From: Actinomycetes bacterium
GTDB taxonomy: Bacteria > Actinomycetota > Acidimicrobiia > Acidimicrobiales > Acidimicrobiaceae
Assembly (NCBI GenBank): GCA_021777475.1
Contig: JAJYDM010000017.1
Span: 1 to 32,216, forward strand
DNA: 32,216 bases
Reading direction: 5' to 3'
The position numbers and the translations under genes are program-made. Below are positions 17,163-27,216 of this stretch, piece after piece; within the stretch, counting starts at the first letter, position 1; each line of letters starts with the position of its first letter. The notes under the pieces are model-generated. The model had not been told where the DNA came from, did not search any database, and saw only the letters and a program-made list of their open reading frames with translations.

Positions 17163-19427
17163 GTGTCGCTAAATCCAGATTTGGCTGCAGAGCAAAGGTA
17201 TCTTGCCAAAGCAAACGATCGTTTGGAAGCAATGCGGGTATCTGCGAGAGAGATGATGGAGTCAGTTCTTGGCACACCTCGTGGAGGAACTCATCAGGCT
17301 AGAGCTGAGCGGGACGTCATTGTTCGCCAAAGTCTTGCCCGACTCGAACAGCTCGAGATTGGTGATCAGGCGCTCAGTTTCGGAGGTATCGACTACGAAA
17401 GCGTTCTCGCACAAGTTTGTACCTATCATATTGGCCGGCTTGCTGTCTCCGATGAAACCATTGAGCCCCTCGTGGTTGACTGGAGGGCTCCGGTGGCGGA
17501 GCCCTTTTATCGAGCGACAGGGAAGGAGCCAATGGGCCTTTCCAGGAGAAGGCACTTTGCCTTGGAGCACAAGGCGCTGGTTTCGATCGAAGATGAACTG
17601 TTCGATCTTGACGGGGCAATTCCTGACCAGCAAGGGTCTGGGGAACTCAGGTTGGCTGGACCCGGCTCGCTATTTGCGGCGGTTACCCGCACTCGAACCG
17701 GCAGGATGGTGGATATCGTCTCCACAATTCAGGCTCAGCAGGATGAAGTGATACGCTCTTCCCTATCCGGGATGCTCGTTGTCCAGGGCGGCCCCGGAAC
17801 AGGCAAGACCGCTGTCGCCCTTCATCGTGCCGCCTACCTCCTCTACACCTATCGGATGCGGCTCGAGCGTCAAGGAGTTCTCGTTGTCGCACCCAGTCGG
17901 ATATTCGCACGATACATAGATCAAGTGCTCCCATCGCTAGGTGAGACCGGTGTGCAGATTACGACGGTTCACGGGCTTGCTGGATTTGGAGAGGCGACTT
18001 TGAGCGATACCGAGGACGAGGCCCGCCTTAAAGGCGACCTGAGGATGACCCGCTTTATAATCAAGGCAATTCGTGATCGAGAGAGACCTCTGAAACATCC
18101 GGTAGAAATTGCTCTCGGAGCCTATGTCGTCACAGTCACCCCTGAGGATACGGCTGAAGCGGTACGGACCACCAAACGTCGCAGTGGTACCCATAACCAA
18201 AGGCACAGGTTCATTGAATCATTACTCGCCGTGAAGATTGCTGACAAGTATCTTGCCAAAAGTGACGTACGTTTGGGTGAAACGGCGTCAGGTGTTGGCG
18301 AATTCGATGAAGAGTTTGTTAATTTTGGCGAGGCGGGAGCGGCCGAGGAGAATCAGGCGAAACGAGTTTTGGCTCTGCGTGTCAAAAAGTCTCCAGAGTT
18401 CCAGAGCGTAATTCAGAGGATCTGGCCAAGGCTGTCTCCTGAGATGCTGTTGGCAGACCTATATTCGCATCTTCCGTTGATTCGTCTGGCCGGCAAGTCG
18501 ATCCTCTCGGAAGCTGAAATGAGACTCCTTTATCGGCCTGGATCGTCAAGCGGAAAGGCCAAGTCGTGGTCAAGGTCAGACCTTGTGTTGCTAAATGAGG
18601 CGAAAGTCCATTTGGGCAGCTATCAGAAAAGATCGGACGAAGTCGATGAAGAACGGGCCTACGGACACCTCATCGTAGATGAGGCGCAGGACCTAACTCC
18701 ACTTGCTGCCAGGATGGTCGGTAGGAATTCGCTTTCTGGATCAATGACCCTCGTTGGCGATGTGGCCCAGGCCACCTCTCCTTTTGGTCAGCGCACCTGG
18801 CAGGAGATCGTCGCGCCGATGCAAAAAGCGGATTCGTTCAAACTGGTCGAGCTGAAGGTTAATTACAGGACCCCCCAGGAGGTGATGGATGTTGCCGGTG
18901 GCCTCTTGGAGGAATTCGCTCCGGAACTTAAACCGGCGATTTCTATTCGCCACAGTGGAGAGCCGGTGGTCATGACTTCGGTCGGGACCGAAAAGTTCTT
19001 TGGTCTTTTGGCAGAGGTGGTACGCAATGAGGTTGGCCTGGTGGAGCCTGGCACGGTTGCGTTGATCGTTCCTGCTGAGGAAAAGGCTGTTTACCTGGAT
19101 GAACTTGCTCGCGCGGGGTTGAAGGTGTCGGCATTTCCGCAGGAGCCTCTGTCGGTACTTTCAATTCGTGAGGCAAAAGGTCTGGAGTTTGATTCGGTAG
19201 TTATTTCGGGGGCAAATCGGCTGCTACCGGCGGGTGCCTTGAATCTCCAGGCTCTGTTCGTGGCCATGACTCGAACAACCAAGCGATTAGTTTTTGTGCA
19301 CAATAGCGATGTACCGGATGTTATTGTTGATTTGATATCACAGCAAAAATCAGGTAATGGGAAAGAAATGCCGAATAATTTGTTATTGGGCGAATCGGGG
19401 ATGAAGGGTAATTTGACGGTTTTATGA
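17163..19427 (+). CDS. helD: HelD-like UvrD/Rep-family ATPase that acts on RNA polymerase (754 aa)
   Basis: HelD proteins use ATP to remove stalled RNA polymerase from DNA; some actinobacterial relatives (HelR) protect the enzyme from rifamycins. The N-terminal coiled arm (residues 1-65) precedes a domain with VVDWRAPVAEPFYRATG. Walker A is GGPGTGKTA (209-217). Walker B is VDEAQD (505-510), followed by VGDVAQATSPFG, and VNYRTPQEV (567-574) is motif IV-like. An acidic stretch at about 379-396 lies in the HelD-specific insertion, where such loops can enter the polymerase channel. The GTG at 17163 follows GAAGAAAAGG. Its stop overlaps the ctaE start (ATGA), an unexpected coupling to a respiratory gene. 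Resistance to rifampicin is not predictable from this alone. Confidence 0.9.
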   Translation: MSLNPDLAAEQRYLAKANDRLEAMRVSAREMMESVLGTPRGGTHQARAERDVIVRQSLARLEQLEIGDQALSFGGIDYESVLAQVCTYHIGRLAVSDETIEPLVVDWRAPVAEPFYRATGKEPMGLSRRRHFALEHKALVSIEDELFDLDGAIPDQQGSGELRLAGPGSLFAAVTRTRTGRMVDIVSTIQAQQDEVIRSSLSGMLVVQGGPGTGKTAVALHRAAYLLYTYRMRLERQGVLVVAPSRIFARYIDQVLPSLGETGVQITTVHGLAGFGEATLSDTEDEARLKGDLRMTRFIIKAIRDRERPLKHPVEIALGAYVVTVTPEDTAEAVRTTKRRSGTHNQRHRFIESLLAVKIADKYLAKSDVRLGETASGVGEFDEEFVNFGEAGAAEENQAKRVLALRVKKSPEFQSVIQRIWPRLSPEMLLADLYSHLPLIRLAGKSILSEAEMRLLYRPGSSSGKAKSWSRSDLVLLNEAKVHLGSYQKRSDEVDEERAYGHLIVDEAQDLTPLAARMVGRNSLSGSMTLVGDVAQATSPFGQRTWQEIVAPMQKADSFKLVELKVNYRTPQEVMDVAGGLLEEFAPELKPAISIRHSGEPVVMTSVGTEKFFGLLAEVVRNEVGLVEPGTVALIVPAEEKAVYLDELARAGLKVSAFPQEPLSVLSIREAKGLEFDSVVISGANRLLPAGALNLQALFVAMTRTTKRLVFVHNSDVPDVIVDLISQQKSGNGKEMPNNLLLGESGMKGNLTVL

Positions 19428-20023
19428 CTCAGGCAATTGCAGCTTCTGTTGAGCCGGTACCAGGAGGAATTAGGTTCAACAAACCAACCATGCTCGGCGT
19501 TGGTACCATGGTTTGGCTCGGTTCGGAGCTGATGTTTTTCTCCGGGCTTTTTGCCGCATACTACTCCATACGAGCAAACGCGACAGGTCCTTGGCCCTTG
19601 GGTGGCATCAAGCTTGATGTTATCCAGTCTGGGATTTTCACGGTGATTCTTGTGCTCAGCTCATTTTCAATGCAAAAAGCTGTTTTTGATCTTGAGCATG
19701 GCAGACGGAAATCCGCGCGCCTTTGGATTGGAATCACCATGGTCATGGGGTTCGCGTTTTTGGGAAACCAGCTTTACGAGTGGACACACGTGGCATTTTC
19801 TCCGTCGACAAATGCGTTTGGCTCGCTTTTTTTTCTAATGACCGGTTTACACGGTCTGCACGTTTTTTTGGGACTTGTCGCAATGGCATTTCTCTTGATC
19901 AGGATTGCTGGCAGGTCTAGGGATCCTGGACTCCTGCCCGTTATGCAGTCAATCAGCTACTACTGGCACTTTGTCGATATTGTCTGGATAGCGCTTTATG
20001 CGACATTATTCCTGGTCCACTAG
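19424..20023 (+). CDS. ctaE: Cytochrome aa3 oxidase subunit III CtaE (199 aa)
   Basis: Subunit III supports the catalytic core of cytochrome c oxidase in the membrane. The protein has five hydrophobic helices, at about 25-48, 64-83, 95-112, 133-160 and 178-198, as in the shorter actinobacterial form. The LGSELMFFSGLFAAYY segment carries the conserved glutamate near the lipid-binding cleft, and GLHGLHVFLGL with a WHFVDIVWIALY C-terminus are family hallmarks. The ATG overlaps the helD stop by four bases. It is the first of seven genes for the bc1-aa3 supercomplex, and ctaE-qcrCAB is the conserved actinobacterial order. Confidence 0.95.
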   Translation: MTQAIAASVEPVPGGIRFNKPTMLGVGTMVWLGSELMFFSGLFAAYYSIRANATGPWPLGGIKLDVIQSGIFTVILVLSSFSMQKAVFDLEHGRRKSARLWIGITMVMGFAFLGNQLYEWTHVAFSPSTNAFGSLFFLMTGLHGLHVFLGLVAMAFLLIRIAGRSRDPGLLPVMQSISYYWHFVDIVWIALYATLFLVH

Positions 20024-20034
20024 GAGATAATCCG

Positions 20035-20889
20035 TTGAAATTTCGCAAGAAGTTGGGTGGGCGCGTAGTTGTCCCGGTAGCGCTAGGTGTAGCTGCCTCA
20101 GTGGGTGGTTTGGCGCTGTTTTCGCAAGGGGCGGTTGCGGCGACATCAACAGGCTCCTCGAGTACGAGTGGTGCCAATTCGGTAACTTATGGTGGTACTT
20201 CGGGCGCCGGTAGCGCGCCTATTACCAATGTGAAGTTGAATCCGGCCACGATCGCACTTGGCAAGACGCTGTTTGTCGAAAACTGCTCAAGTTGTCATGG
20301 TGATACGGCATCAGGTACGAGTAGGGCTCCCAACCTGCAGGGTCTTGGCGCTGCTACCATTGACTTCTGGGTTTCGACGGGTCGTATGCCACTTGCTGAT
20401 CCGACAGTGCAGGCAACTGTAAAACCGTCAAGGTTTACCAAACAGCAGACCCTGGCCATTGATGCATACGTGTCCTCGCTGGCATCTGGCGGACCGAAAA
20501 TTCCAGAGGTAAATCTTGGTTCGGCATCGATCAGTGCAGGGGAAGGTTTGTTCTCCACCAACTGCGCTGCCTGTCACACCATAACCGGTGTGGGTGACGC
20601 ATTGGCGGGTGGCGTTTATGCGCCTTCTCTCTATCCTGCGACCAAGACACAGGTTGCTGAGGCCATTAGGACCGGACCCGGAAACATGCCGAGGTTTGGT
20701 CCCGGTAATCTGAGCAACCAGCAGGTTGCGGACATTGTGAAGTACGTCAAATACCTTCAGCATCCAAATAATGCTGGCGGTATCGGACTTGGCCATGTTG
20801 GGCCGGTCACTGAAGGTTTTGTAGGAATTTTGATTGGTTTGGGGTCACTGATGATAGCTGGATACTGGATTGGAGGTCGGGCGCATTGA
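20035..20889 (+). CDS. qcrC: Diheme cytochrome c subunit QcrC of the bc1 complex (284 aa)
   Basis: QcrC carries electrons from the Rieske protein straight to the CuA site of cytochrome oxidase, replacing a soluble cytochrome c. It has an N-terminal membrane/signal segment (about 10-36) and a Ser/Thr/Gly-rich linker. Heme-binding C84-SS-C87-H88 and C177-AA-C180-H181 follow, with M118 and M218 as likely axial ligands, then a C-terminal membrane helix (about 261-280). The TTG at 20035 follows AGGAGA, 11 bases after ctaE. Its stop overlaps the qcrA start (TTGA). Confidence 0.95.
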   Translation: MKFRKKLGGRVVVPVALGVAASVGGLALFSQGAVAATSTGSSSTSGANSVTYGGTSGAGSAPITNVKLNPATIALGKTLFVENCSSCHGDTASGTSRAPNLQGLGAATIDFWVSTGRMPLADPTVQATVKPSRFTKQQTLAIDAYVSSLASGGPKIPEVNLGSASISAGEGLFSTNCAACHTITGVGDALAGGVYAPSLYPATKTQVAEAIRTGPGNMPRFGPGNLSNQQVADIVKYVKYLQHPNNAGGIGLGHVGPVTEGFVGILIGLGSLMIAGYWIGGRAH

Positions 20890-21785
20890 GTGGCTCGACG
20901 CCAGAACTGGAACAAGAACTAGATGGAGAGGGTCTTCTAAAGGCTTCTGAACGGCGCTTTGAAAGAGCTGTGGGAGTTAGCTTCGCCCTCTCATTTCTGG
21001 CGACGATAGGGCTTGGGGTTGTGTATTGGCAGGGCGGTCAGACTCAGCTTGAAGGAGCCCTGCTATTCGTGGCCTTGGGCGGCATCGGTTTTGGGATCGT
21101 GGCCTGGGGCAAGTATCTAGTGCCGCAGGGTCCTTACGTGCAGGAACGCGAAGAGCTGCGGAGCACCGAATCCGAGCGAGAGGCGTTTGTGCAGTCTTTC
21201 GAGCGGGGGAACAAGCTCATCTTGCGAAGAAGTTTCCTAGCTAAATTGTTGGGGGCCTCGGTTGGCGCGTTTGGAGTGATTACCCTATTCCCGTTTATCC
21301 GGTCTCTTGGGCCCCAGCCGAAGAAGATGCTGTATGTAACCAACTGGAAGAAGGGATCCGCTCTGGTAAAGAGTGATGGTACCAAGGTCCACTCAACCGA
21401 CCTTGAGGTTGGCGGCGTGCTAACCGTGTTTCCAGAGGGACATGCCGGAGGAGCGATCTCCCAGTCGATACTGATTAGGCCTTCGTTCGAGGATATAGTC
21501 ACTAAACCCGGGCGGGAAACATGGGGACCCCAGGGGTACCTGGCTTATTCAAAGGTATGCACCCATGCGGGTTGTCCGGTCGGTTTATACCAGGAGCTGA
21601 CTCAGCAGCTGTTGTGTCCATGCCATCAGTCTCTTTTCGATGTAATGACAGGCGCGAATCCAGTGTTCGGTCCCGCCCCGAGGCCTCTGCCGCAACTGCC
21701 ATTGGAGATCGATCCCCAAGGTTATCTGAGGGCTCAAGCTGGTTTCGATGAACCAATCGGCCCCGGATTTTGGGAGCGAGCATGA
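20886..21785 (+). CDS. qcrA: Rieske iron-sulfur subunit QcrA (299 aa)
   Basis: QcrA takes an electron from menaquinol at the Qo site and passes it to QcrC. Cluster ligands are C225 and H227 (CTHAGC) and C244 and H247 (CPCHQS), with C230 and C246 as the stabilising disulfide. Three hydrophobic segments (about 30-48, 55-75 and 120-140) precede the Rieske domain, the actinobacterial architecture, instead of the single helix of other bc1 complexes. The TTG start shares bases with the qcrC stop. The gene ends within the qcrB start (ATGA). Confidence 0.95.
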   Translation: MSGSTPELEQELDGEGLLKASERRFERAVGVSFALSFLATIGLGVVYWQGGQTQLEGALLFVALGGIGFGIVAWGKYLVPQGPYVQEREELRSTESEREAFVQSFERGNKLILRRSFLAKLLGASVGAFGVITLFPFIRSLGPQPKKMLYVTNWKKGSALVKSDGTKVHSTDLEVGGVLTVFPEGHAGGAISQSILIRPSFEDIVTKPGRETWGPQGYLAYSKVCTHAGCPVGLYQELTQQLLCPCHQSLFDVMTGANPVFGPAPRPLPQLPLEIDPQGYLRAQAGFDEPIGPGFWERA

Positions 21786-23443
21786 ACTACAAGCCGATTG
21801 ATTGGGTGGATGAGAGACTTGGCACTGCCAAGTTCACCAGAAAGTCTCTGAATAAGATCTTTCCCGACCACTGGTCGTTCATGCTTGGTGAAATTGCCAT
21901 GTATTCATTTTTTATACTTTTGGCCACCGGAGTCTTTCTGACCTTGTTCTTCGTGCCGTCGTCTGCCGACACCGTCTATCACGGAAGCTACGCACCGATG
22001 GATGGGCACGTTGTTTCACAGGCGTACGCCTCAACGCTGAATCTGTCCTTCAGCGTGCGTGCGGGTCTGGTTATGCGCCAAATGCACCACTGGGCAGCCA
22101 ACGTTTTCATTGCCGCAATTGTTGTCCATCTGCTGAGAGTGTTTTTCACCGGGGCGTTTCGCAAACCTCGCGAGATCAACTGGATTGTTGGTTCGCTACT
22201 TCTCATGCTGGCAATATTTGAAGGGTTCCTTGGCTACTCCCTTCCGGATGACCTCATCTCTGGTACAGGAATCAGGATCGCGTATTCGATTACCCTATCG
22301 ATACCGATTGTTGGAAGCTACCTGGCGTCGTTCCTATTTGGTGGTCAGTTTCCTGGGAATAAGATCATTCCGAGGTTCTACACCATTCACATTCTTCTCA
22401 TTCCAGCCCTAATGGCAGGCCTCCTCGGTGCCCACTTGGCCATAATGTGGCATCAGAAGCACACTCAGTACAAGGGCAAAGGCAAGACCGAAAAGAACGT
22501 GGTTGGCATTGCAATGTGGCCAGCCTACGCTATGCAGGCGGGAGGTTTCTTCTTTCTTACGGCTTCCGTGCTTGCGGCACTGGGCGGTCTTGTTCAGATA
22601 AACCCAATTTGGCTATACGGTCCATATATTCCCTATAAGGTCTCGTATGCAGTTCAGCCGGACTGGTACATGGGATGGCTGGACGGTGCGCTAAGGCTGT
22701 TTCCATCGTGGGAGATCACCGGTTTTGGTCATATGATTCCCACCGTCTTTTTCCCAGCGGTTCTGTTGCCTGGAGTTACTTTTGGACTACTGATGGCCTG
22801 GCCGTGGATCGAACGAATTTTCACCAAGGATACCGGTGCTCATAATCTGCTGGAAAGTCCACGGGAAAATCCATGGAGAACATCAATTGGTGTTGGAGTC
22901 ATGGCCTTCTACATGGTGCTATTCTTTGCCTCGTCCACCGATGTCCTGGCAAACACCTTCGACGTGTCCCTTAACTTCGTGCTCTGGGCTTTCAGGGTGC
23001 TCGTCTTCGTCATTCCTCCCATCGCGGCATATGTGGCCCACAAGTTGGCCGCAGAGGCGGGATCTGTGGAAAGTGCCGGCAGACCTAGGAAGGCAATGGT
23101 GGTGTTCAGGTCGAATGAGGGAGAGTACACAACTGAGGAGTCCGATCCAAGGCCTGAACTCGAATTCAAGCGACACGCAATGCACGGAGACATCGCGCAG
23201 TCCTTGCCGGAGGAGTCTCGACTCCACGGGGAAGCGACAGAAAAAGCAGATGATGGCGAGGATTACGCATTTTCAGTCTCATCTGTAGCGGATACGCCGG
23301 CAGAGGAGATCGGAGAGCGGCCGAGCGGTGGCAGCGGTGTCTATGAAGTTCCGCGTGGAGCTCCGGGGTCAGGTGGAGGCATGTTCAGTCCTCGGGGTCC
23401 AGTGCATTCCAAAGAAGTCAGTGATTCCGAGGATGAAGAGTGA
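21782..23443 (+). CDS. qcrB: Cytochrome b subunit QcrB (553 aa)
   Basis: QcrB holds two b hemes and the menaquinol sites of the bc1 complex. Heme ligands are in helix B (MHHWAANVFIAAIVVH, spacing x13 from the first His) and helix D (IHILLIPALMAGLLGAH, spacing x14). The Qo motif is PDWY, as in actinobacteria, in place of PEWY. The ATG at 21782 follows GGGAG and overlaps the qcrA stop; an in-frame TTG at 21770 is rejected. The last 110 or so residues form a charged, Glu/Gly-rich soluble tail seen in actinobacterial QcrB. Actinobacterial QcrB is the target of telacebec-type inhibitors. Confidence 0.96.
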   Translation: MNYKPIDWVDERLGTAKFTRKSLNKIFPDHWSFMLGEIAMYSFFILLATGVFLTLFFVPSSADTVYHGSYAPMDGHVVSQAYASTLNLSFSVRAGLVMRQMHHWAANVFIAAIVVHLLRVFFTGAFRKPREINWIVGSLLLMLAIFEGFLGYSLPDDLISGTGIRIAYSITLSIPIVGSYLASFLFGGQFPGNKIIPRFYTIHILLIPALMAGLLGAHLAIMWHQKHTQYKGKGKTEKNVVGIAMWPAYAMQAGGFFFLTASVLAALGGLVQINPIWLYGPYIPYKVSYAVQPDWYMGWLDGALRLFPSWEITGFGHMIPTVFFPAVLLPGVTFGLLMAWPWIERIFTKDTGAHNLLESPRENPWRTSIGVGVMAFYMVLFFASSTDVLANTFDVSLNFVLWAFRVLVFVIPPIAAYVAHKLAAEAGSVESAGRPRKAMVVFRSNEGEYTTEESDPRPELEFKRHAMHGDIAQSLPEESRLHGEATEKADDGEDYAFSVSSVADTPAEEIGERPSGGSGVYEVPRGAPGSGGGMFSPRGPVHSKEVSDSEDEE

Positions 23444-23584
23444 TGCAACAGAGCTGCTCCACGACCTCCCATATCAACTGCCAAATCGAGACAATGGTCT
23501 GCCGTCAGATTTCGTTGCAGATGGTGAAATGTCTAGGTCCAGCTGCGGGCCAAAAAGTGTCAGGTGCGTTGGAAATTAAAATGA

Positions 23585-24385
23585 ATGGAACTGGGTATCG
23601 TGCAGCTAGGTAAGCCGAGTGCCGGTGAGGGTACGTGTGAGGTGGTGAAGCGGCGACGCTTCTCCGAAGGAAAGAGAAATGCCGTCGCACTGGCGGCGGG
23701 GGCACTGCTGCTTGGTGCCTGTAAGTTGCCATCTTTTGGCGCGTTCAGGGGAGCAACCACCCAAGGGCAGAATGAATTCCATCTGTGGCAGGGATTCATT
23801 GTCACGGCGATCTTTGTTGGCGTGATCACTTGGGGAGTCTTATTTTATGCGGTGTTCAAGTTCCGAAGGCGTGGGGATCAGATACCGGAACAGACCCATT
23901 CGAATTTGAAATGGGAGCTTATCTATACCATCATCCCCGTTCTCATCGTTATCGGATTGTTCGCTGCGACTTACGTGTCAGAAAATCAGATCGATGCCGT
24001 CAGCGCAAATCCAGCACTTAGGGTCACTGTCGTTGGATTTCAATGGGGTTGGAAGTTTGAGTATCCGGGCGGAGTCACTATCATTCCAAAGGGGTCGACC
24101 TATCCAACTCTCGAACTTCCAGAGGGCAAGACTACGACGATCAAGTTGGTTTCGAACGATGTGGTTCACGGTTTTTACATTCCGGCGTTCAACTTCTCGC
24201 GATATGCGCTTCCAGGCGTGACCAACTATTTCGACTTCACGCCAACAAAGGCAGGAAGTTTTGTCGGGCGCTGTTCTCAGCTGTGTGGCCTTTACCATGC
24301 AGAGATGCTCTTTAATGTCAAAGTGGTGAGTGCGACGGAGTTTTCCGGTTGGCTAGCCACCCAGCAACAAAAGGTGACAGCATGA
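23585..24385 (+). CDS. ctaC: Cytochrome aa3 oxidase subunit II CtaC, lipoprotein (266 aa or 246 aa)
   Basis: CtaC carries the binuclear CuA centre that receives electrons from QcrC. A lipobox LLGAC puts the mature N-terminus at C46. Two membrane helices follow (about 68-92 and 110-130), then the cupredoxin domain with H195 and the CuA motif C230-SQL-C234-GLY-H238-AE-M241. The ATG at 23585 is annotated, but a GTG at 23645 would start a cleaner signal peptide (KRRRF before the hydrophobic stretch). The 141-base gap after qcrB is the largest in the respiratory run and could hold a second promoter. The stop overlaps ctaD (ATGA). Confidence 0.94.
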   Translation: MELGIVQLGKPSAGEGTCEVVKRRRFSEGKRNAVALAAGALLLGACKLPSFGAFRGATTQGQNEFHLWQGFIVTAIFVGVITWGVLFYAVFKFRRRGDQIPEQTHSNLKWELIYTIIPVLIVIGLFAATYVSENQIDAVSANPALRVTVVGFQWGWKFEYPGGVTIIPKGSTYPTLELPEGKTTTIKLVSNDVVHGFYIPAFNFSRYALPGVTNYFDFTPTKAGSFVGRCSQLCGLYHAEMLFNVKVVSATEFSGWLATQQQKVTA

Positions 24386-26088
24386 CAATCATCGCAGAGG
24401 AAATTGGTTCTCATCACGGTGAAGAGGCTCATCACGACGAACAGCCAAAGGGCATCCTTCTCTGGTTGACATCGACCGATCATAAGATCATTGGCAAGAA
24501 CTATATGTACACGTCGCTGGTGTTTTTCATCATTGCGGGAGCGTTGGCAATGTTGATTAGGACACAGCTCTTCGCTCCCAACAACCACTTTGTGTCTCCG
24601 CAGACCTACAACGAGCTCTTCACGATCCACGGTTCGATGATGCTTTATCTATTTGCTGGACCCTTCGCGTTCGGTGGATTTGCAAACTACATTCTTCCGC
24701 TCCAAATTGGGGCTCCAGACATGGCTTTTCCAAGATTGAATGCCCTTTCCTACTGGTTGTACTTGACGGGTGGCATCAGCATGCTGTTGGGATTTCTGAC
24801 AGCGTCAGGGGCCGCTGCGTTCGGTTGGGTAGCCTACGCGCCACTTTCAAGTGCGACGAATTCACCGGGCGCTGGGCCTGATCTCTGGATAGTATCCATC
24901 GCGTTGGTAGGATTTTCGGGTATTTTCACTGCGGTCAACTTGGTGACGACTACCTTCTATCTGCGTGCTCCGGGCATGACGATGTTCCGGCTTCCGATCT
25001 TTGTGTGGAATATGCTTGTGACAGGAATTCTGATCCTCATTGCATTTCCGGTCCTGACCGCGGCATTGATAATGCTTTGGGCAGATAGGCATCTTGGAAC
25101 CCACATATATTCGGTTGCCGGAGGTGGCGTGCCGGTACTATGGCAGAACCTGTTTTGGTTTTTTGGTCACCCTGAGGTCTATATACTGGCACTTCCATTT
25201 TTTGGAATCGTGAGTGAAATCATGCCGGTATTTTCAAGAAAGCCGGTCTTCGGTTATAAGGGACTGGTATTTGCGACCATGGCGATAGCCGGACTGTCAA
25301 CCGGTGTGTGGGCTCACCACATGTTCACTACAGGAACCGTTTTGCTGCCATTCTTTAGTGCACTTTCACTTTTGATCGCGGTTCCTACAGGGATAAAGAT
25401 CTTTACATGGATTGGAACAATGTGGAGGGGCCAGGTTGACTACAGCTCTCCAATGCTTTTTGCCATTGGATTCATAATTGTATTCACCATGGGTGGAATA
25501 ACCGGGGTACTTTTGGCGTCTCCACCCATTGACTTTGCCACTCACGACACCTACTTTGTGGTCGCCCACTTCCATCAGGTGTTATTTGGGACGACGGTCT
25601 TTGCAGGATTTGGCGGTTTTTTCTATTGGTACCCCAAACTGACCGGGCGCATGTACAGAGAAAAGCTTGCAAAGCTTCAGTTTTGGCTAACATTTGTCGG
25701 TTTCAACGTGACATTTTTGCCCCAGTATCTTCTTGGTTTGCAAGGAATGCCTCGGCGCATCGCCGAGTATCTCCCGGCAGACCATTTCACTACTTTGAAC
25801 CGGATTTCTTCTGTAGGTGCCTATCTGACTGGATTTGCCTTCGTAATCTGGATGATCAATCTTTGGGTTTCATGGAGAAAGCCCATTCCGGCGCCAAAGA
25901 ACCCCTGGGATGGTCACACTCTCGAATGGGCGACTGATTCGCCCCCGTCGCACCACAACTTTGACAGACTGCCTCCGATCAGGTCACAGCGTCCTGTTTG
26001 GGATATGAATCATCCTGAGTATGCCGACTATAAAGTTTCTCACGGCGGTGTCCCCGCTGAAAACACGGAGACTTCAAATGAAGAGTGA
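24382..26088 (+). CDS. ctaD: Cytochrome aa3 oxidase subunit I CtaD (568 aa)
   Basis: CtaD is the catalytic heme-copper subunit that reduces oxygen and pumps protons. Visible ligands are H83 (low-spin heme a), H263 with Y267 (CuB and the cross-linked tyrosine in [11 protein letters not shown]), H312-H313 (CuB), and H396 and H398 in VAHFH (heme a3 and a). The D-channel D113 and N120 ([10 protein letters not shown]) and the K-channel K339 ([10 protein letters not shown]) are kept, so this is an A-type, pumping oxidase. The N-terminal 20 residues are rich in His and Glu. The ATG at 24382 overlaps the ctaC stop; an in-frame TTG at 24349 is rejected. Confidence 0.97.
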   Translation: MTIIAEEIGSHHGEEAHHDEQPKGILLWLTSTDHKIIGKNYMYTSLVFFIIAGALAMLIRTQLFAPNNHFVSPQTYNELFTIHGSMMLYLFAGPFAFGGFANYILPLQIGAPDMAFPRLNALSYWLYLTGGISMLLGFLTASGAAAFGWVAYAPLSSATNSPGAGPDLWIVSIALVGFSGIFTAVNLVTTTFYLRAPGMTMFRLPIFVWNMLVTGILILIAFPVLTAALIMLWADRHLGTHIYSVAGGGVPVLWQNLFWFFGHPEVYILALPFFGIVSEIMPVFSRKPVFGYKGLVFATMAIAGLSTGVWAHHMFTTGTVLLPFFSALSLLIAVPTGIKIFTWIGTMWRGQVDYSSPMLFAIGFIIVFTMGGITGVLLASPPIDFATHDTYFVVAHFHQVLFGTTVFAGFGGFFYWYPKLTGRMYREKLAKLQFWLTFVGFNVTFLPQYLLGLQGMPRRIAEYLPADHFTTLNRISSVGAYLTGFAFVIWMINLWVSWRKPIPAPKNPWDGHTLEWATDSPPSHHNFDRLPPIRSQRPVWDMNHPEYADYKVSHGGVPAENTETSNEE

Positions 26089-26470
26089 ACGCGGAATCTA
26101 TTTGCTGATTGGAGCCTTTTTCTTTTTGATCATGGTCATCTACTTTCTGTGGTCAGGGGAGGCTGGCGGGAGCATAATGCTCTTTGCCGCGGCAGGATTG
26201 GGAATCATGCCAGGTCTATACTTCGCCTGGTGGGCCCACAGAATGCCTCCCAGGCCCGAAGACCGCACGGATGCGACCCTATCTGATGGATCTGGGCCGG
26301 TTGGAACGTTCCCGGCTAATACCATTTGGCCATTTGTTCTTGGCATGGGCGCTGCACTGACTGCACTGAGTCTGGTATTTGGCGTTTGGCTCGCGGTTGT
26401 CGGCTTGGCCTTCATAATCTCCACAGCATTAAACGTGTCGCTGGAATCACGCCGTGGTGGGATGGTCTGA
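26078..26470 (+). CDS. ctaF: Cytochrome aa3 oxidase subunit IV CtaF (130 aa)
   Basis: CtaF is the small actinobacterial subunit IV that stabilises the oxidase and its supercomplex. Four hydrophobic helices (about 5-25, 30-50, 82-100 and 101-120) with a GEAGG turn and a [10 protein letters not shown] loop fit the family. The ATG at 26078 lies within the last 11 bases of ctaD. It closes the core respiratory set; dedA follows 86 bases later. Confidence 0.9.
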   Translation: MKSERGIYLLIGAFFFLIMVIYFLWSGEAGGSIMLFAAAGLGIMPGLYFAWWAHRMPPRPEDRTDATLSDGSGPVGTFPANTIWPFVLGMGAALTALSLVFGVWLAVVGLAFIISTALNVSLESRRGGMV

Positions 26471-26556
26471 GCTTCAACACCAAGCCCCGAGGCAACTTGT
26501 TCAGTTCAGCGCTGCTTTTCAGCTTGCTCACTGCTTGAGAGGCTAGGGTTCTAAGA

Positions 26557-27216
26557 ATGAGCAGTATCGCTAATTACGTCTTGACCCTTCATGGCTGGGT
26601 TGTGCTGCTGTTGGTGTTTCTTTTGCCTGCCGCCGAATCGTCCATCTTCCTGGGTTTTGTGTTTCCGGGAGAGACTGCGGTGATCGTGGCCGGTGTATTA
26701 GCTTCTGAGCACCGGGAATCGTTGGTCATGATCATGGCGGCAGCTTCTTTAGGCGCGATTCTCGGTGACAGCGCGGGCTATTTTATCGGCAAGAAGTGGG
26801 GCCGCTCGCTGGTCAACAACCAGCTGTCCCGGTTTGTGAAGCCAGCCCATGTGGCCAGAGCCGAAGAGTTCATGGTGAGAAGGGGAGGACCCGGCGTCTT
26901 TATTGGACGTTTTACCACCGTTCTAAGGGTGCTGGTGCCAGGTATGGCCGGTGTGGCCAAAATGAGGTACAGGACTTTCGCAATCTATAACATTTCCGGT
27001 GGCATCGCCTGGGCGGTTTCAATGTCGTTTTTAGGGTTTGTTGCCGGCCAAAGTTACAAGCAGGTTGAAAAGATTGCAGGTGATGTCTCCTACGTGATTT
27101 TGGGAGTCGTCGTCCTTGCTTTGGCCGTGTTCCTTTTTTATCGCAAGCGAAAAGAGATGGTCGTCGACAAGAGCTATGAGACAAGGATAAGGAGGAGCCA
27201 GAGATCAGGGGAATGA
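26557..27216 (+). CDS. DedA-family membrane protein (219 aa)
   Basis: DedA proteins are inner-membrane proteins implicated in recycling polyprenyl-phosphate or lipid carriers and in membrane homeostasis. The FVFPGETAVIVAG motif, GDSAGYFIGKKWG, GRFTTVLRVLVPGMAG and NISGGIAWA are the family signatures, with a final membrane helix and a basic tail. It has the same orientation as the respiratory genes but no overlap with them. Its last 12 bases overlap the convergent glycosyltransferase. Confidence 0.92.
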   Translation: MSSIANYVLTLHGWVVLLLVFLLPAAESSIFLGFVFPGETAVIVAGVLASEHRESLVMIMAAASLGAILGDSAGYFIGKKWGRSLVNNQLSRFVKPAHVARAEEFMVRRGGPGVFIGRFTTVLRVLVPGMAGVAKMRYRTFAIYNISGGIAWAVSMSFLGFVAGQSYKQVEKIAGDVSYVILGVVVLALAVFLFYRKRKEMVVDKSYETRIRRSQRSGE

